Positions 1-5,545 of a DNA stretch of 5,545 bases are shown here, one piece after another (within the stretch, counting starts at the first letter, position 1; each line of letters starts with the position of its first letter). The position numbers were made by a program, and so were the translations under genes. Under the pieces are notes generated by a model. It worked only from the letters and a program-made list of their open reading frames with translations, was not told the origin of the DNA and searched no databases. Origin of the DNA: B21-G16 sp003644825 [NCBI: Candidatus Zhuqueibacterota bacterium] (GTDB lineage: Bacteria > SM23-31 > B21-G16); contig QNDJ01000139.1 of assembly GCA_003644825.1 (NCBI GenBank), forward strand, positions 1 through 5,545, in the 5' to 3' direction.

Positions 1-1707
1 CTCATCTCCGTATATGATTATGTGAGATGTTTTCAGGTTATTGGCAGAGATATTACAGAAAGAAAACAAGCTGAAAAAGAATTAATACGCCTATCTACTG
101 CTATTAGAACAACCTCTGATAGCGTGGTAATATGTGACCCTGAGTTTAAGATAGTTGACTGTAATGATGCGGCTCTACAGATTTATGGAACAAAGAACAA
201 GAATGACCTGGTCGGGAAAAATTGTTTTGATTTTTTAGCGCCTGAAGAAGTAGAGCTCGCCTTAAAAGATAAAGATGAACTGATGAAGAAAGGATTCTTA
301 AGAGGTAGAGAATATAGAGCTTTTAAAAAGAATTGTGAAATATTCCCGGTTGAGGTAAGTATATCTCTTATGAAAGATAAAAATAACGAGCTTACGGGTT
401 TTGTTACAGTTACCAGAGACATCTCTGAAAGAAAAAAGCTTGAAGAATCTGTTAGATTAAGCGAAGAAAAATACCGAACTTTAGTGGAAAATATTGATAT
501 AGGGATTTTCAGAAATACCGGTATAGATGGAAAAATTATCGAGGTGAACAGGGGATGGTTAAAAATTTTTGGTTATAGCAGTAAAAAAGAAGTCCTGGGG
601 AAAAACGTTATAGAGGTCTACTGCGACCCAGAGGATAGAAAAGAATTAAACAAAAAGATGGTAAATAAAGGTTTTGTTAAAAATATGGAAGTGAACTTGA
701 GAAAAAAAGATGGTACTCCTTTTATAGGTTCTATTACTGCTGTTACTATTAAGGATGATAAGGGAAATATTAAATACTACGATTGTGTTATTGAGGATAT
801 TACCGAAAGAAAGAATACGGAAAATGCTCTCTGGAGAAAAAATAAATTGATTCTAAAAAAGAATAGAGAACTACACAAAGCTATGAAAGAACTGAAATCT
901 GCTCAGAATATGTTGATTCAATCAGAAAAAATGGCATCCATCGGAACCCTCGCAGCTGGAGTTGCTCATGAAATTAATAACCCTTTGAGTTATGTTAGCA
1001 GTAATATAAAATATATAAAAAAATATGTAGAAAAAATGGAAAATTTCATTAAAGAACTGCCTGAAGTTTTTTCCAAATTTCCGTTCTATTCAGAGTTTTC
1101 ATCAGAGTTTCAGAAGATAAAAAACAGTTATAAAATAGATTTCATTCTGGAAGACCTAACCTCAGCGATAAATGAATCTATTGAAGGTGCAGAAAGAGTT
1201 AAAAAGATTGTGCAGGATTTAAAAAGTTTTTCACACCCTGTTGTAGAAAGTATGAGTTATGCCAATATAAATGAAGGTATAGAAACAACCCTTAATATTG
1301 TATGGAATGAACTTAAATATAAAGCCGAAGTCAAAAAGGAACTGGGTGATCTCCCGGAGGTCTACTGCAATATTCAGAAATTAAATCAAGTTTTTATGAA
1401 CATCCTTGTTAATGCTGCTCAGGCAATCGAAAATCACGGCATCATTAAAATTAAAACCTATGTAAAGGGTGAGAATGTTTTTATTGAAATAAGCGATACA
1501 GGATGCGGTATCCCTGAAAAAAACCTGCATAAGATATTTGACGCTTTTTATTCCACAAAAGAAATTGGAAAAGGAACAGGATTAGGGTTAAGTATTGCTC
1601 AAAAAATAATTAAAGAACACAGCGGCATAATAAACGTTAAAAGCAAAGTGGGAAAAGGAACAACATTTACTATCAGGATTCCTGTTAATGGTGGTAAAGT
1701 GAAATAA
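1..1707 (+). CDS. Multi-PAS sensor histidine kinase, 5'-truncated by the window edge
   Basis: Cytosolic-looking histidine kinase of the HPK4 type; numbering is from base 1, 568 codons visible. The frame is open to the window edge, and residues 1-22 are the end of a PAS domain (GRDITERK), so GTG at 22 is not a credible start and the gene begins upstream. Two complete PAS/PAC domains follow (about 31-146, ending RDISERK; about 154-271, ending EDITERK), then a helical linker (272-310). HisKA has the H-box AAGVAHEINNPL with phospho-acceptor His323. The HATPase has an N-box (Asn467, Asn471), G1 (DTGCG, 499-503), F-box (DAFYSTK) and an intact G2 (GKGTGLGL, 523-530), so it should be active. HisKA helix 2 (about 381-411) lies unusually far from the H-box. 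No transmembrane segment is visible, but the missing N-terminus could hold one. The signal sensed is unknown. The next kinase starts 31 bases downstream, probably in the same operon. Confidence 0.95.
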   Translation, partial: LISVYDYVRCFQVIGRDITERKQAEKELIRLSTAIRTTSDSVVICDPEFKIVDCNDAALQIYGTKNKNDLVGKNCFDFLAPEEVELALKDKDELMKKGFLRGREYRAFKKNCEIFPVEVSISLMKDKNNELTGFVTVTRDISERKKLEESVRLSEEKYRTLVENIDIGIFRNTGIDGKIIEVNRGWLKIFGYSSKKEVLGKNVIEVYCDPEDRKELNKKMVNKGFVKNMEVNLRKKDGTPFIGSITAVTIKDDKGNIKYYDCVIEDITERKNTENALWRKNKLILKKNRELHKAMKELKSAQNMLIQSEKMASIGTLAAGVAHEINNPLSYVSSNIKYIKKYVEKMENFIKELPEVFSKFPFYSEFSSEFQKIKNSYKIDFILEDLTSAINESIEGAERVKKIVQDLKSFSHPVVESMSYANINEGIETTLNIVWNELKYKAEVKKELGDLPEVYCNIQKLNQVFMNILVNAAQAIENHGIIKIKTYVKGENVFIEISDTGCGIPEKNLHKIFDAFYSTKEIGKGTGLGLSIAQKIIKEHSGIINVKSKVGKGTTFTIRIPVNGGKVK

Positions 1708-1738
1708 AAAAACAACTAAAAACTTTCAGGTTGTTAAG

Positions 1739-4225
1739 ATGAAAGAAAAGTTTGAAAACAAAAAAAATCAAAATGAAAAAATGAAAGAGTTAGAATACGG
1801 CATTAATATTCTTGATAAAGCTTTACTGAAACAGTTAGAGGCTATTGAGGCTTCCATTAATGGTATAGCAATATTTAATGAAACTGGAGAGTTCACGTTT
1901 CTTAACACTTCCTATGCTAAAATTTTTGGTTATAATGGTCCTGAGGAATTAATAGGTAAAAACTGGAGAGACCTTTATGACAAAGATGAACTTAAAGAAC
2001 TTGAAAAGAAAGTTATACCTGAATTCAGAAAGAAAGGCCGATGGAGGGGCGAAATATCAGGTAAAAAACTTAATGGGGAAAAAATTCATCTGGATATCTC
2101 TGTAGTCAGAATTGAATCCGGTGATTCTATATGTATCGCACGAGATATCACGGAGCAGAAAAAAGCTGAAGAAGAATTGAAAAAATACAAAGACCATCTT
2201 GAGGAACTTGTTGAAGAAAAAACCCTGGAACTGAAAAAAGTTAATCAAAAGTTAAGCAAAGAAAAAGAAAAACTGGAAAAATACCTCAATATTGCTGGTG
2301 TAATATTTGTCGTTATCGATTCCGAGCAAAGAGTAAGCCTGATTAATAAAAAAGGATGTGAGGTATTAGGCTATGAAAGGGATGAGATTATCGGGAAAAA
2401 CTGGTTTGAAAACTTTCTGCCAGAAAAAGTAAGGAAAGATGTAAAGGTTGTTTTTGAAGGACTAATGAAAGGGGAAGTTGAAAAGTACGAATATTTTGAA
2501 AACCCGATTATTACAAAGAGTGGAAAGGAAAGAATAATCGCCTGGCATAATACATATCTGACGGATGAAAAAGGAAAAATCATCGGCACTTTAAGTTCTG
2601 GAGAAGATATAACTGAACGAAAAAAAATTGAAAACGCTCTTCAAATTGAAAAGGCATACTTTGAACAGTTGTTTGAAAACGCTCCTGAAGGAATAGCACT
2701 AATTGATAATAATAGCAATATTCTACGCGTAAATAAACAATTTACAGAGATGTTTGGATATAAAATTAATGAAATAGCTGGTAAATCAATTGAGGAACTT
2801 ATTGTACCTGAAGAACTTCGAGAAGAAGGTCTTGCTCTTACTAAACAGACATTAAAAGGCAATTCAGTTACCTGTGAGTCTGTACGAAAAAGTAAAAATG
2901 GAAAACTAATTAATGTATCAATTCTTGGAACTCCCATAAAAATTGATCAGGAACAGGTTGCAATTTACATCATTTACCGAGATATTACGGAACGAAAAAA
3001 ATCAGAAAAAGCTTTAAAAGAAAGTGAAGAGAAATATCGTACATTGTTTAATTATATTGCTGACCCGGTCTTTATTATTGATAGGGAAACACATCGTTTT
3101 TTAGATTGCAATGAAACTGCATTAAAAGTGTATGGATATTCTATGGACGAATTAGTTAATATAACTCTAAAAGCAATACATCCACCTGAAGAATTAGAAT
3201 TAGTTGAAAAAAATATAAATAAAAAAATTACTCCATATCCATATACACATATTACAAAAGATGGAAAGAGTTTTCCTGTTGAAATACATACAGAAGAAAT
3301 TGAATATAAAGGCAGAAAAGCCTGGATAAGCATCGTAAGAGATATTACTGAACGGAAAAAAGCCGAAGAGGAAATTGAAAGAAAAAATAGAGAACTTGAA
3401 CTAACCCTCAAAAAACTTAAAGAAGTTCAGGAACACTTAATCCAGAAAGAAAAGTTAATTTCTATTGGCACCCTTGCTGCAGGTATTGCCCATGAAATAA
3501 ATAATCCTGCAGGATACATAAAAAGCAACCTTAATTCTATCATCAGGTATTCTAACAAACTACTTAATGTTTGTAAATTAATTGTGGAAAATACCAATGA
3601 TGATAAAATAAAAAAAATAATGAAGGAAAATAAGGTTAGTTATCTTTTAACTGCCAACAAAGAGGCAGCAGAAGAATCCATTGAAGGTGTTGAAAAAATA
3701 AGTGATATTGTTAAAAATATGCAGGGGTTTGCAAGAAGTGATCTGATTGGCATTGGATACCATGACATAAATGAAGCTATTATCAGCACTGTTAATGTTT
3801 TATGGAATGAACTAAAATATAAGGTAGAAGTAATACAGGACCTGGGAAAAATCCCAGAAATTAAATGTAATATTCAGAGATTAAATTTAGCATTTATGAA
3901 CATACTATTAAACAGTATTCAGGCAATTAAAAAGAAAGGTAAAATCTTTATAAAAACGTATAACGACGATAAATACGTAATAATTGAAATAAAAGACACA
4001 GGTATAGGTATCCCTGAAGAAAATCTTGATAAAATAACAAATGCATTTTTTACTACAAAGATGGCAGATAAACATATCGGTTTAGGTCTAACTACTGCAA
4101 ATAAAATAATTACAGAACATTCGGGAAAACTTAAAATTAATAGCCAGACAGGTAAAGGAACAACTGTAAAAATTTATTTACCTGTGGATGAAAAATCTTT
4201 TAAAGAGGAAAATTTTTACTATTAA
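1739..4225 (+). CDS. Histidine kinase with four PAS domains and an altered ATP-lid G2 box
   Basis: Complete 828-residue HPK4-type kinase with no signal peptide or membrane segment. Four PAS/PAC domains end in DITE(R/Q)K at residues 136, 290, 415 and 535 (spans about 33-140, 184-295, 308-420, 429-541). A coiled coil with LEELVEEKT separates PAS1 from PAS2, and another (541-575) leads to HisKA. The H-box is AAGIAHEINNP with His585. The HATPase has N-box Asn721/Asn725, G1 DTGIGIP (753-759) and F-box NAFFTTK. Its G2 box reads DKHIGLGL (777-784), lacking the usual first glycines and threonine (GKGTGLGL next door), so ATP-lid function may be weakened. From WNELKYK to the final PV, about 75 of 128 residues match the upstream kinase by hand count, marking paralogs. 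ATG 1739 is the first start after an in-frame TGA at 1700; only a weak AGG (1728-1730) precedes it. ATG 1781 (Met15) has no Shine-Dalgarno and is less likely. Confidence 0.95.
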   Translation: MKEKFENKKNQNEKMKELEYGINILDKALLKQLEAIEASINGIAIFNETGEFTFLNTSYAKIFGYNGPEELIGKNWRDLYDKDELKELEKKVIPEFRKKGRWRGEISGKKLNGEKIHLDISVVRIESGDSICIARDITEQKKAEEELKKYKDHLEELVEEKTLELKKVNQKLSKEKEKLEKYLNIAGVIFVVIDSEQRVSLINKKGCEVLGYERDEIIGKNWFENFLPEKVRKDVKVVFEGLMKGEVEKYEYFENPIITKSGKERIIAWHNTYLTDEKGKIIGTLSSGEDITERKKIENALQIEKAYFEQLFENAPEGIALIDNNSNILRVNKQFTEMFGYKINEIAGKSIEELIVPEELREEGLALTKQTLKGNSVTCESVRKSKNGKLINVSILGTPIKIDQEQVAIYIIYRDITERKKSEKALKESEEKYRTLFNYIADPVFIIDRETHRFLDCNETALKVYGYSMDELVNITLKAIHPPEELELVEKNINKKITPYPYTHITKDGKSFPVEIHTEEIEYKGRKAWISIVRDITERKKAEEEIERKNRELELTLKKLKEVQEHLIQKEKLISIGTLAAGIAHEINNPAGYIKSNLNSIIRYSNKLLNVCKLIVENTNDDKIKKIMKENKVSYLLTANKEAAEESIEGVEKISDIVKNMQGFARSDLIGIGYHDINEAIISTVNVLWNELKYKVEVIQDLGKIPEIKCNIQRLNLAFMNILLNSIQAIKKKGKIFIKTYNDDKYVIIEIKDTGIGIPEENLDKITNAFFTTKMADKHIGLGLTTANKIITEHSGKLKINSQTGKGTTVKIYLPVDEKSFKEENFYY

Positions 4226-4230
4226 ATACA

Positions 4231-4250
4231 GGGATTGTCCAAAAAGTTAA
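4231..4250 (+). repeat. Left terminal inverted repeat of the intergenic element
   Basis: GGGATTGTCCAAAAAGTTAA; pairs with the right end at 4479-4498 at 18 of 20 positions (mismatches at positions 5 and 10). It begins 5 bases after the TAA stop of the upstream kinase gene. Confidence 0.8.
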
Positions 4251-4296
4251 TTATTATGTCATTTTGAGTTCTGATTGCTATGAAAAAATTTTCATT

Positions 4297-4341
4297 GGTC
4301 AGGCAGGGATGCCTGACCTACAACTTGTGCTCAATTACATT
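4297..4341 (+). repeat. Direct repeat copy 1 with perfect 9-bp hairpin
   Basis: First of two 45-base direct repeats with a 54-base period; 40 of 45 positions match copy 2, including 23 identical bases (4300-4322). It begins with an inverted repeat: GGTCAGGCA (4297-4305), loop GGGA, TGCCTGACC (4310-4318), a perfect 9-bp G+C-rich stem. No T-run follows the stem, so it does not look like an intrinsic terminator. The motif resembles REP-like palindromes. Confidence 0.85.
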
Positions 4342-4350
4342 AACAAGCCC

Positions 4351-4395
4351 GGCCAGGCAGGGATGCCTGACCTACAGTTTGTTCTCAATTATATT
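4351..4395 (+). repeat. Direct repeat copy 2 with 9-bp hairpin bearing one mismatch
   Basis: Second copy, 9 bases (AACAAGCCC) after the first. The hairpin is GGCCAGGCA (4351-4359), loop GGGA, TGCCTGACC (4364-4372), with one C/A mismatch in the third pair. The five differences from copy 1 are one in the stem and four in the 3' half, so the palindrome core is the best-kept part. Confidence 0.85.
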
Positions 4396-4478
4396 TGTAG
4401 AATGAGCATCTGAGCTCTTCTATTTAAAGTTTTCACCTGGCCTGGAGTGATCGGAGCTCATAATGATAGCAATAAATT

Positions 4479-4498
4479 TTAACTTTTTAGACATTCCC
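4479..4498 (-). repeat. Right terminal inverted repeat of the intergenic element
   Basis: Read on the minus strand it is GGGAATGTCTAAAAAGTTAA, matching the left end at 18 of 20 positions. It abuts the regulator's Shine-Dalgarno, which starts at 4499. An 8-bp inverted match also lies inside the element (ATTGCTAT at 4274-4281, ATAGCAAT at 4466-4473), at unequal distances from the two ends. Confidence 0.8.
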
Positions 4499-4506
4499 GG
4501 GAGGAG
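4499..4506 (+). promoter_or_regulatory. Strong ribosome binding site of the response regulator gene
   Basis: GGGAGGAG lies 8 bases before ATG 4515 and fixes that start. It is far stronger than the weak AGG before the second kinase. It begins at the first base after the element's right inverted repeat, so the translation signal is intact while everything upstream of it is element sequence. No convincing -10/-35 pair at normal spacing is visible in the element, although isolated -10-like hexamers (TAGAAT at 4398, CATAAT at 4459) occur. Confidence 0.8.
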
Positions 4507-4514
4507 TAAAAAAT

Positions 4515-5534
4515 ATGAGTCAGCATAAAATTCTTATAGTAGATGATGAGGAGAACATTTTAAGAGCCTTAAGAAGGTTATTTATTGAAACAGATTATGT
4601 TGTTTCTGTTGAAACAAGCCCTAAAAGAGCCCTTAAGTTACTGGAAAAAGAGAAATTTTCTCTGATTATTTCAGATCAGAAAATGCCTGAAATGACGGGA
4701 ATAGAAATGTTAAAAATCGCAAAAAAAATCCAGCCAGATGCAATAAGAATTGTTCTTTCCGGTTATGCAGAAGTTGGAATAATTATCTCAGCAATAAATG
4801 AAGGTGAAATATATAAATTTATTACAAAACCCTGGGACGATGATAATATGCTTCTTGAAGTAAAAAAGGCACTTGAGTATTATGAATTGAAAACAGAAAA
4901 AGAAGCATTAATGAAAAGAATAGAAGAACAAAATAAACAGCTTAAAAGATTTAATGAAGAGCTCGAAAAAAAGGTCGAAGAAAAAACAAGAGAACTGAAG
5001 CTGGCTTATTCTGAAAAAGTGTTGTTGACAGAACAACTCAAGGAAAAAGTAGAAGAACTTAAAGGCAGGGACATAATCCTACAGCACCTGCTCTCAATTC
5101 ACAGCCTCGATGAAACACTAAAAGTAACATTAAAAGTTATTAACAATATTCTCAAAATTAAGAAAGCTGTTATATATATTAAGGACTATAAAGACAATTT
5201 TCTTGAGGCTAAATCAGGAATCGGAACAGATGAAGAACCGAAAAAATCAGGTAAAATTGAATTAAATAACGAAGACAATGACATTGTAAAGGTCTTTAAG
5301 TCAGGTAAAATTATAAAAAACGATGAAGACAATTATCTACTTCAACCTATTAAAAAAGACCAGAAATCTCTGGGGGTTATAGAAATTGTGAGCAATGAAA
5401 AGATTACCGAAGGTTTTATCGAAAAACTGAGCGGGTTTACAAGTTTAGCAGCAATAGCAATCAATGATAGCATTATCAATGAGAATTTACCCGAAATCCA
5501 GAGTAAAATAGAAGAAATTTTAGGTGAGATATAA
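4515..5534 (+). CDS. Response regulator: REC, coiled coil and GAF, no output domain
   Basis: A 339-residue protein, complete, with ATG fixed by the strong Shine-Dalgarno at 4499-4506. The REC domain (about 4-122) has the acidic pocket Asp10, Asp11 and Glu12, phospho-acceptor Asp54 in SDQKMPEMTG, switch Ser82 in VLSGYAE, Tyr100, and Lys105 in ITKPW; all canonical residues are present, so it should accept phosphate. A charged coiled coil (about 124-186) includes VEEKTREL, like the linker in the upstream kinase. A GAF-like domain (about 186-322) follows and ends in a short acidic tail. There is no helix-turn-helix, HD-GYP, GGDEF or kinase module, so output is probably by protein contact or by ligand-modulated REC-GAF signalling. 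The REC sequence resembles those of RpfG-like regulators and of REC-GAF proteins in kinase clusters (family knowledge, not searched). The neighbouring kinases are the likely phosphodonors (inference). Confidence 0.93.
   Translation: MSQHKILIVDDEENILRALRRLFIETDYVVSVETSPKRALKLLEKEKFSLIISDQKMPEMTGIEMLKIAKKIQPDAIRIVLSGYAEVGIIISAINEGEIYKFITKPWDDDNMLLEVKKALEYYELKTEKEALMKRIEEQNKQLKRFNEELEKKVEEKTRELKLAYSEKVLLTEQLKEKVEELKGRDIILQHLLSIHSLDETLKVTLKVINNILKIKKAVIYIKDYKDNFLEAKSGIGTDEEPKKSGKIELNNEDNDIVKVFKSGKIIKNDEDNYLLQPIKKDQKSLGVIEIVSNEKITEGFIEKLSGFTSLAAIAINDSIINENLPEIQSKIEEILGEI
5522..5528 (+). promoter_or_regulatory. Possible Shine-Dalgarno for a following gene
   Basis: AGGTGAG, inside the end of the regulator gene, complements the 16S rRNA tail reasonably well and stands 7 bases before GTG 5536. 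A chance match in coding sequence is possible. Confidence 0.4.
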
Positions 5535-5535
5535 A

Positions 5536-5545
5536 GTGAAAAAAG
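5536..5545 (+). CDS. Possible start of the next gene (only GTG and two codons visible)
   Basis: GTG AAA AAA begins 1 base after the regulator's stop codon and 7 bases after AGGTGAG. Such tight spacing fits an operon, and the missing output of the regulator would make a partner gene sensible here. Only ten bases are visible, so no product can be named and the call may be wrong. Confidence 0.35.

Larger units (their letters stand above)
4231..4498. mobile_element. Probable MITE-like non-autonomous transposable element (268 bp)
   Basis: Non-coding block filling nearly the whole gap between the second kinase and the response regulator. Its ends are inverted repeats: GGGATTGTCCAAAAAGTTAA at 4231-4250, and at 4479-4498 the reverse complement of GGGAATGTCTAAAAAGTTAA (18 of 20 match). 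Symmetry continues inward: 4259-4279 matches the reverse complement of 4446-4466 at 16 of 21 positions. Two hairpin-forming direct repeats lie in the middle. It starts 5 bases after the kinase stop codon and ends against the regulator's Shine-Dalgarno, so removing it would leave about 21 bases between stop and start, as in a tight operon. I see no transposase, and no clear target-site duplication (left flank TACA, right flank GGGA). The ends recall those of some DDE-transposase IS families (IS1182-like is a guess from memory). A structured intergenic repeat that does not move is the alternative. Confidence 0.7.

Noticed and set aside
22-24. GTG at 22 as the start of the first kinase
   Set aside because: The frame is open from base 1 and the residues just before and after form the end of a PAS domain (ending GRDITERK), so the gene continues upstream of the window.
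1700-1741. A frameshift splitting one giant kinase into the two kinase genes
   Set aside because: The first protein ends normally after its HATPase domain, the second begins with its own N-terminal segment and PAS array, and an in-frame TGA at 1700 precedes the second ATG. They are two genes.
46-3362. Recurrent DNA around the DITERK codons as a dispersed DNA repeat
   Set aside because: The similarity is explained by the conserved protein motif at the end of each PAS/PAC domain; the flanking DNA differs from copy to copy.
183-3411. Minus-strand reading frames within the kinase genes (183-422, 2057-2248, 2371-2589, 2641-2937, 3052-3411)
   Set aside because: They lie antisense to well-supported domains, are short, have Ser/Phe-rich composition expected from reversed Lys/Glu codons, and show no recognisable motif.
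4297-4372. Rho-independent terminators after the second kinase
   Set aside because: Both stems are strong, but neither is followed by a run of T; the bases after them are TACAACTTG and TACAGTTTG.
4297-4376. A small CRISPR array
   Set aside because: Only two repeat copies are present, the gap between them is 9 bases, the repeat carries mismatches, and no cas gene is visible.
4398-4464. A promoter for the regulator inside the element
   Set aside because: TAGAAT (4398) and CATAAT (4459) look like -10 boxes, but no -35 box lies at 16-18 bases upstream, and such hexamers are expected by chance in AT-rich DNA.

Overview
The window is a stretch of AT-rich bacterial DNA (roughly one third G+C by eye), coding almost entirely on the + strand. 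It holds a signal-transduction cluster: two multi-PAS histidine kinases in tandem, then a response regulator. The proteins are rich in Lys, Glu, Ile and Asn, as expected from the base composition. The HPK4-type kinase cores, stacked PAS/PAC sensors and REC-coiled coil-GAF regulator are common in environmental bacteria with large two-component repertoires, such as Desulfobacterota-like or candidate-phylum lineages. Nothing here fixes the taxon; there is no rRNA, tRNA or housekeeping gene.

Layout. Bases 1-1707 are the 3' part of a kinase gene whose start lies upstream: the end of one PAS domain, two full PAS domains, HisKA and HATPase. After 31 bases, 1739-4225 encodes a second, complete kinase with four PAS domains, two coiled coils and a paralogous kinase core. 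Bases 4231-4498 form a compact non-coding element with matching inverted ends and two hairpin-forming direct repeats inside, most likely a MITE-type non-autonomous transposable element. It ends exactly against a strong Shine-Dalgarno sequence that starts the response regulator gene (4515-5534). A possible GTG start with its own Shine-Dalgarno lies in the last 10 bases.

How it works together (inference). Both kinases appear cytosolic over the visible part and would autophosphorylate on their H-box histidines in response to signals read by their PAS domains. They would pass phosphate to Asp54 of the neighbouring regulator. The regulator has no DNA-binding or enzymatic output. It carries a signalling coiled coil and a GAF domain, so it probably acts through protein contacts or small-ligand sensing, perhaps on the product of the next gene.

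The most interesting points are the element wedged between kinase and regulator, the altered G2 box of the second kinase, and the tandem pair of diverged kinases beside an output-less regulator. I found no sign of a wholly new kind of system; the protein families are all known.
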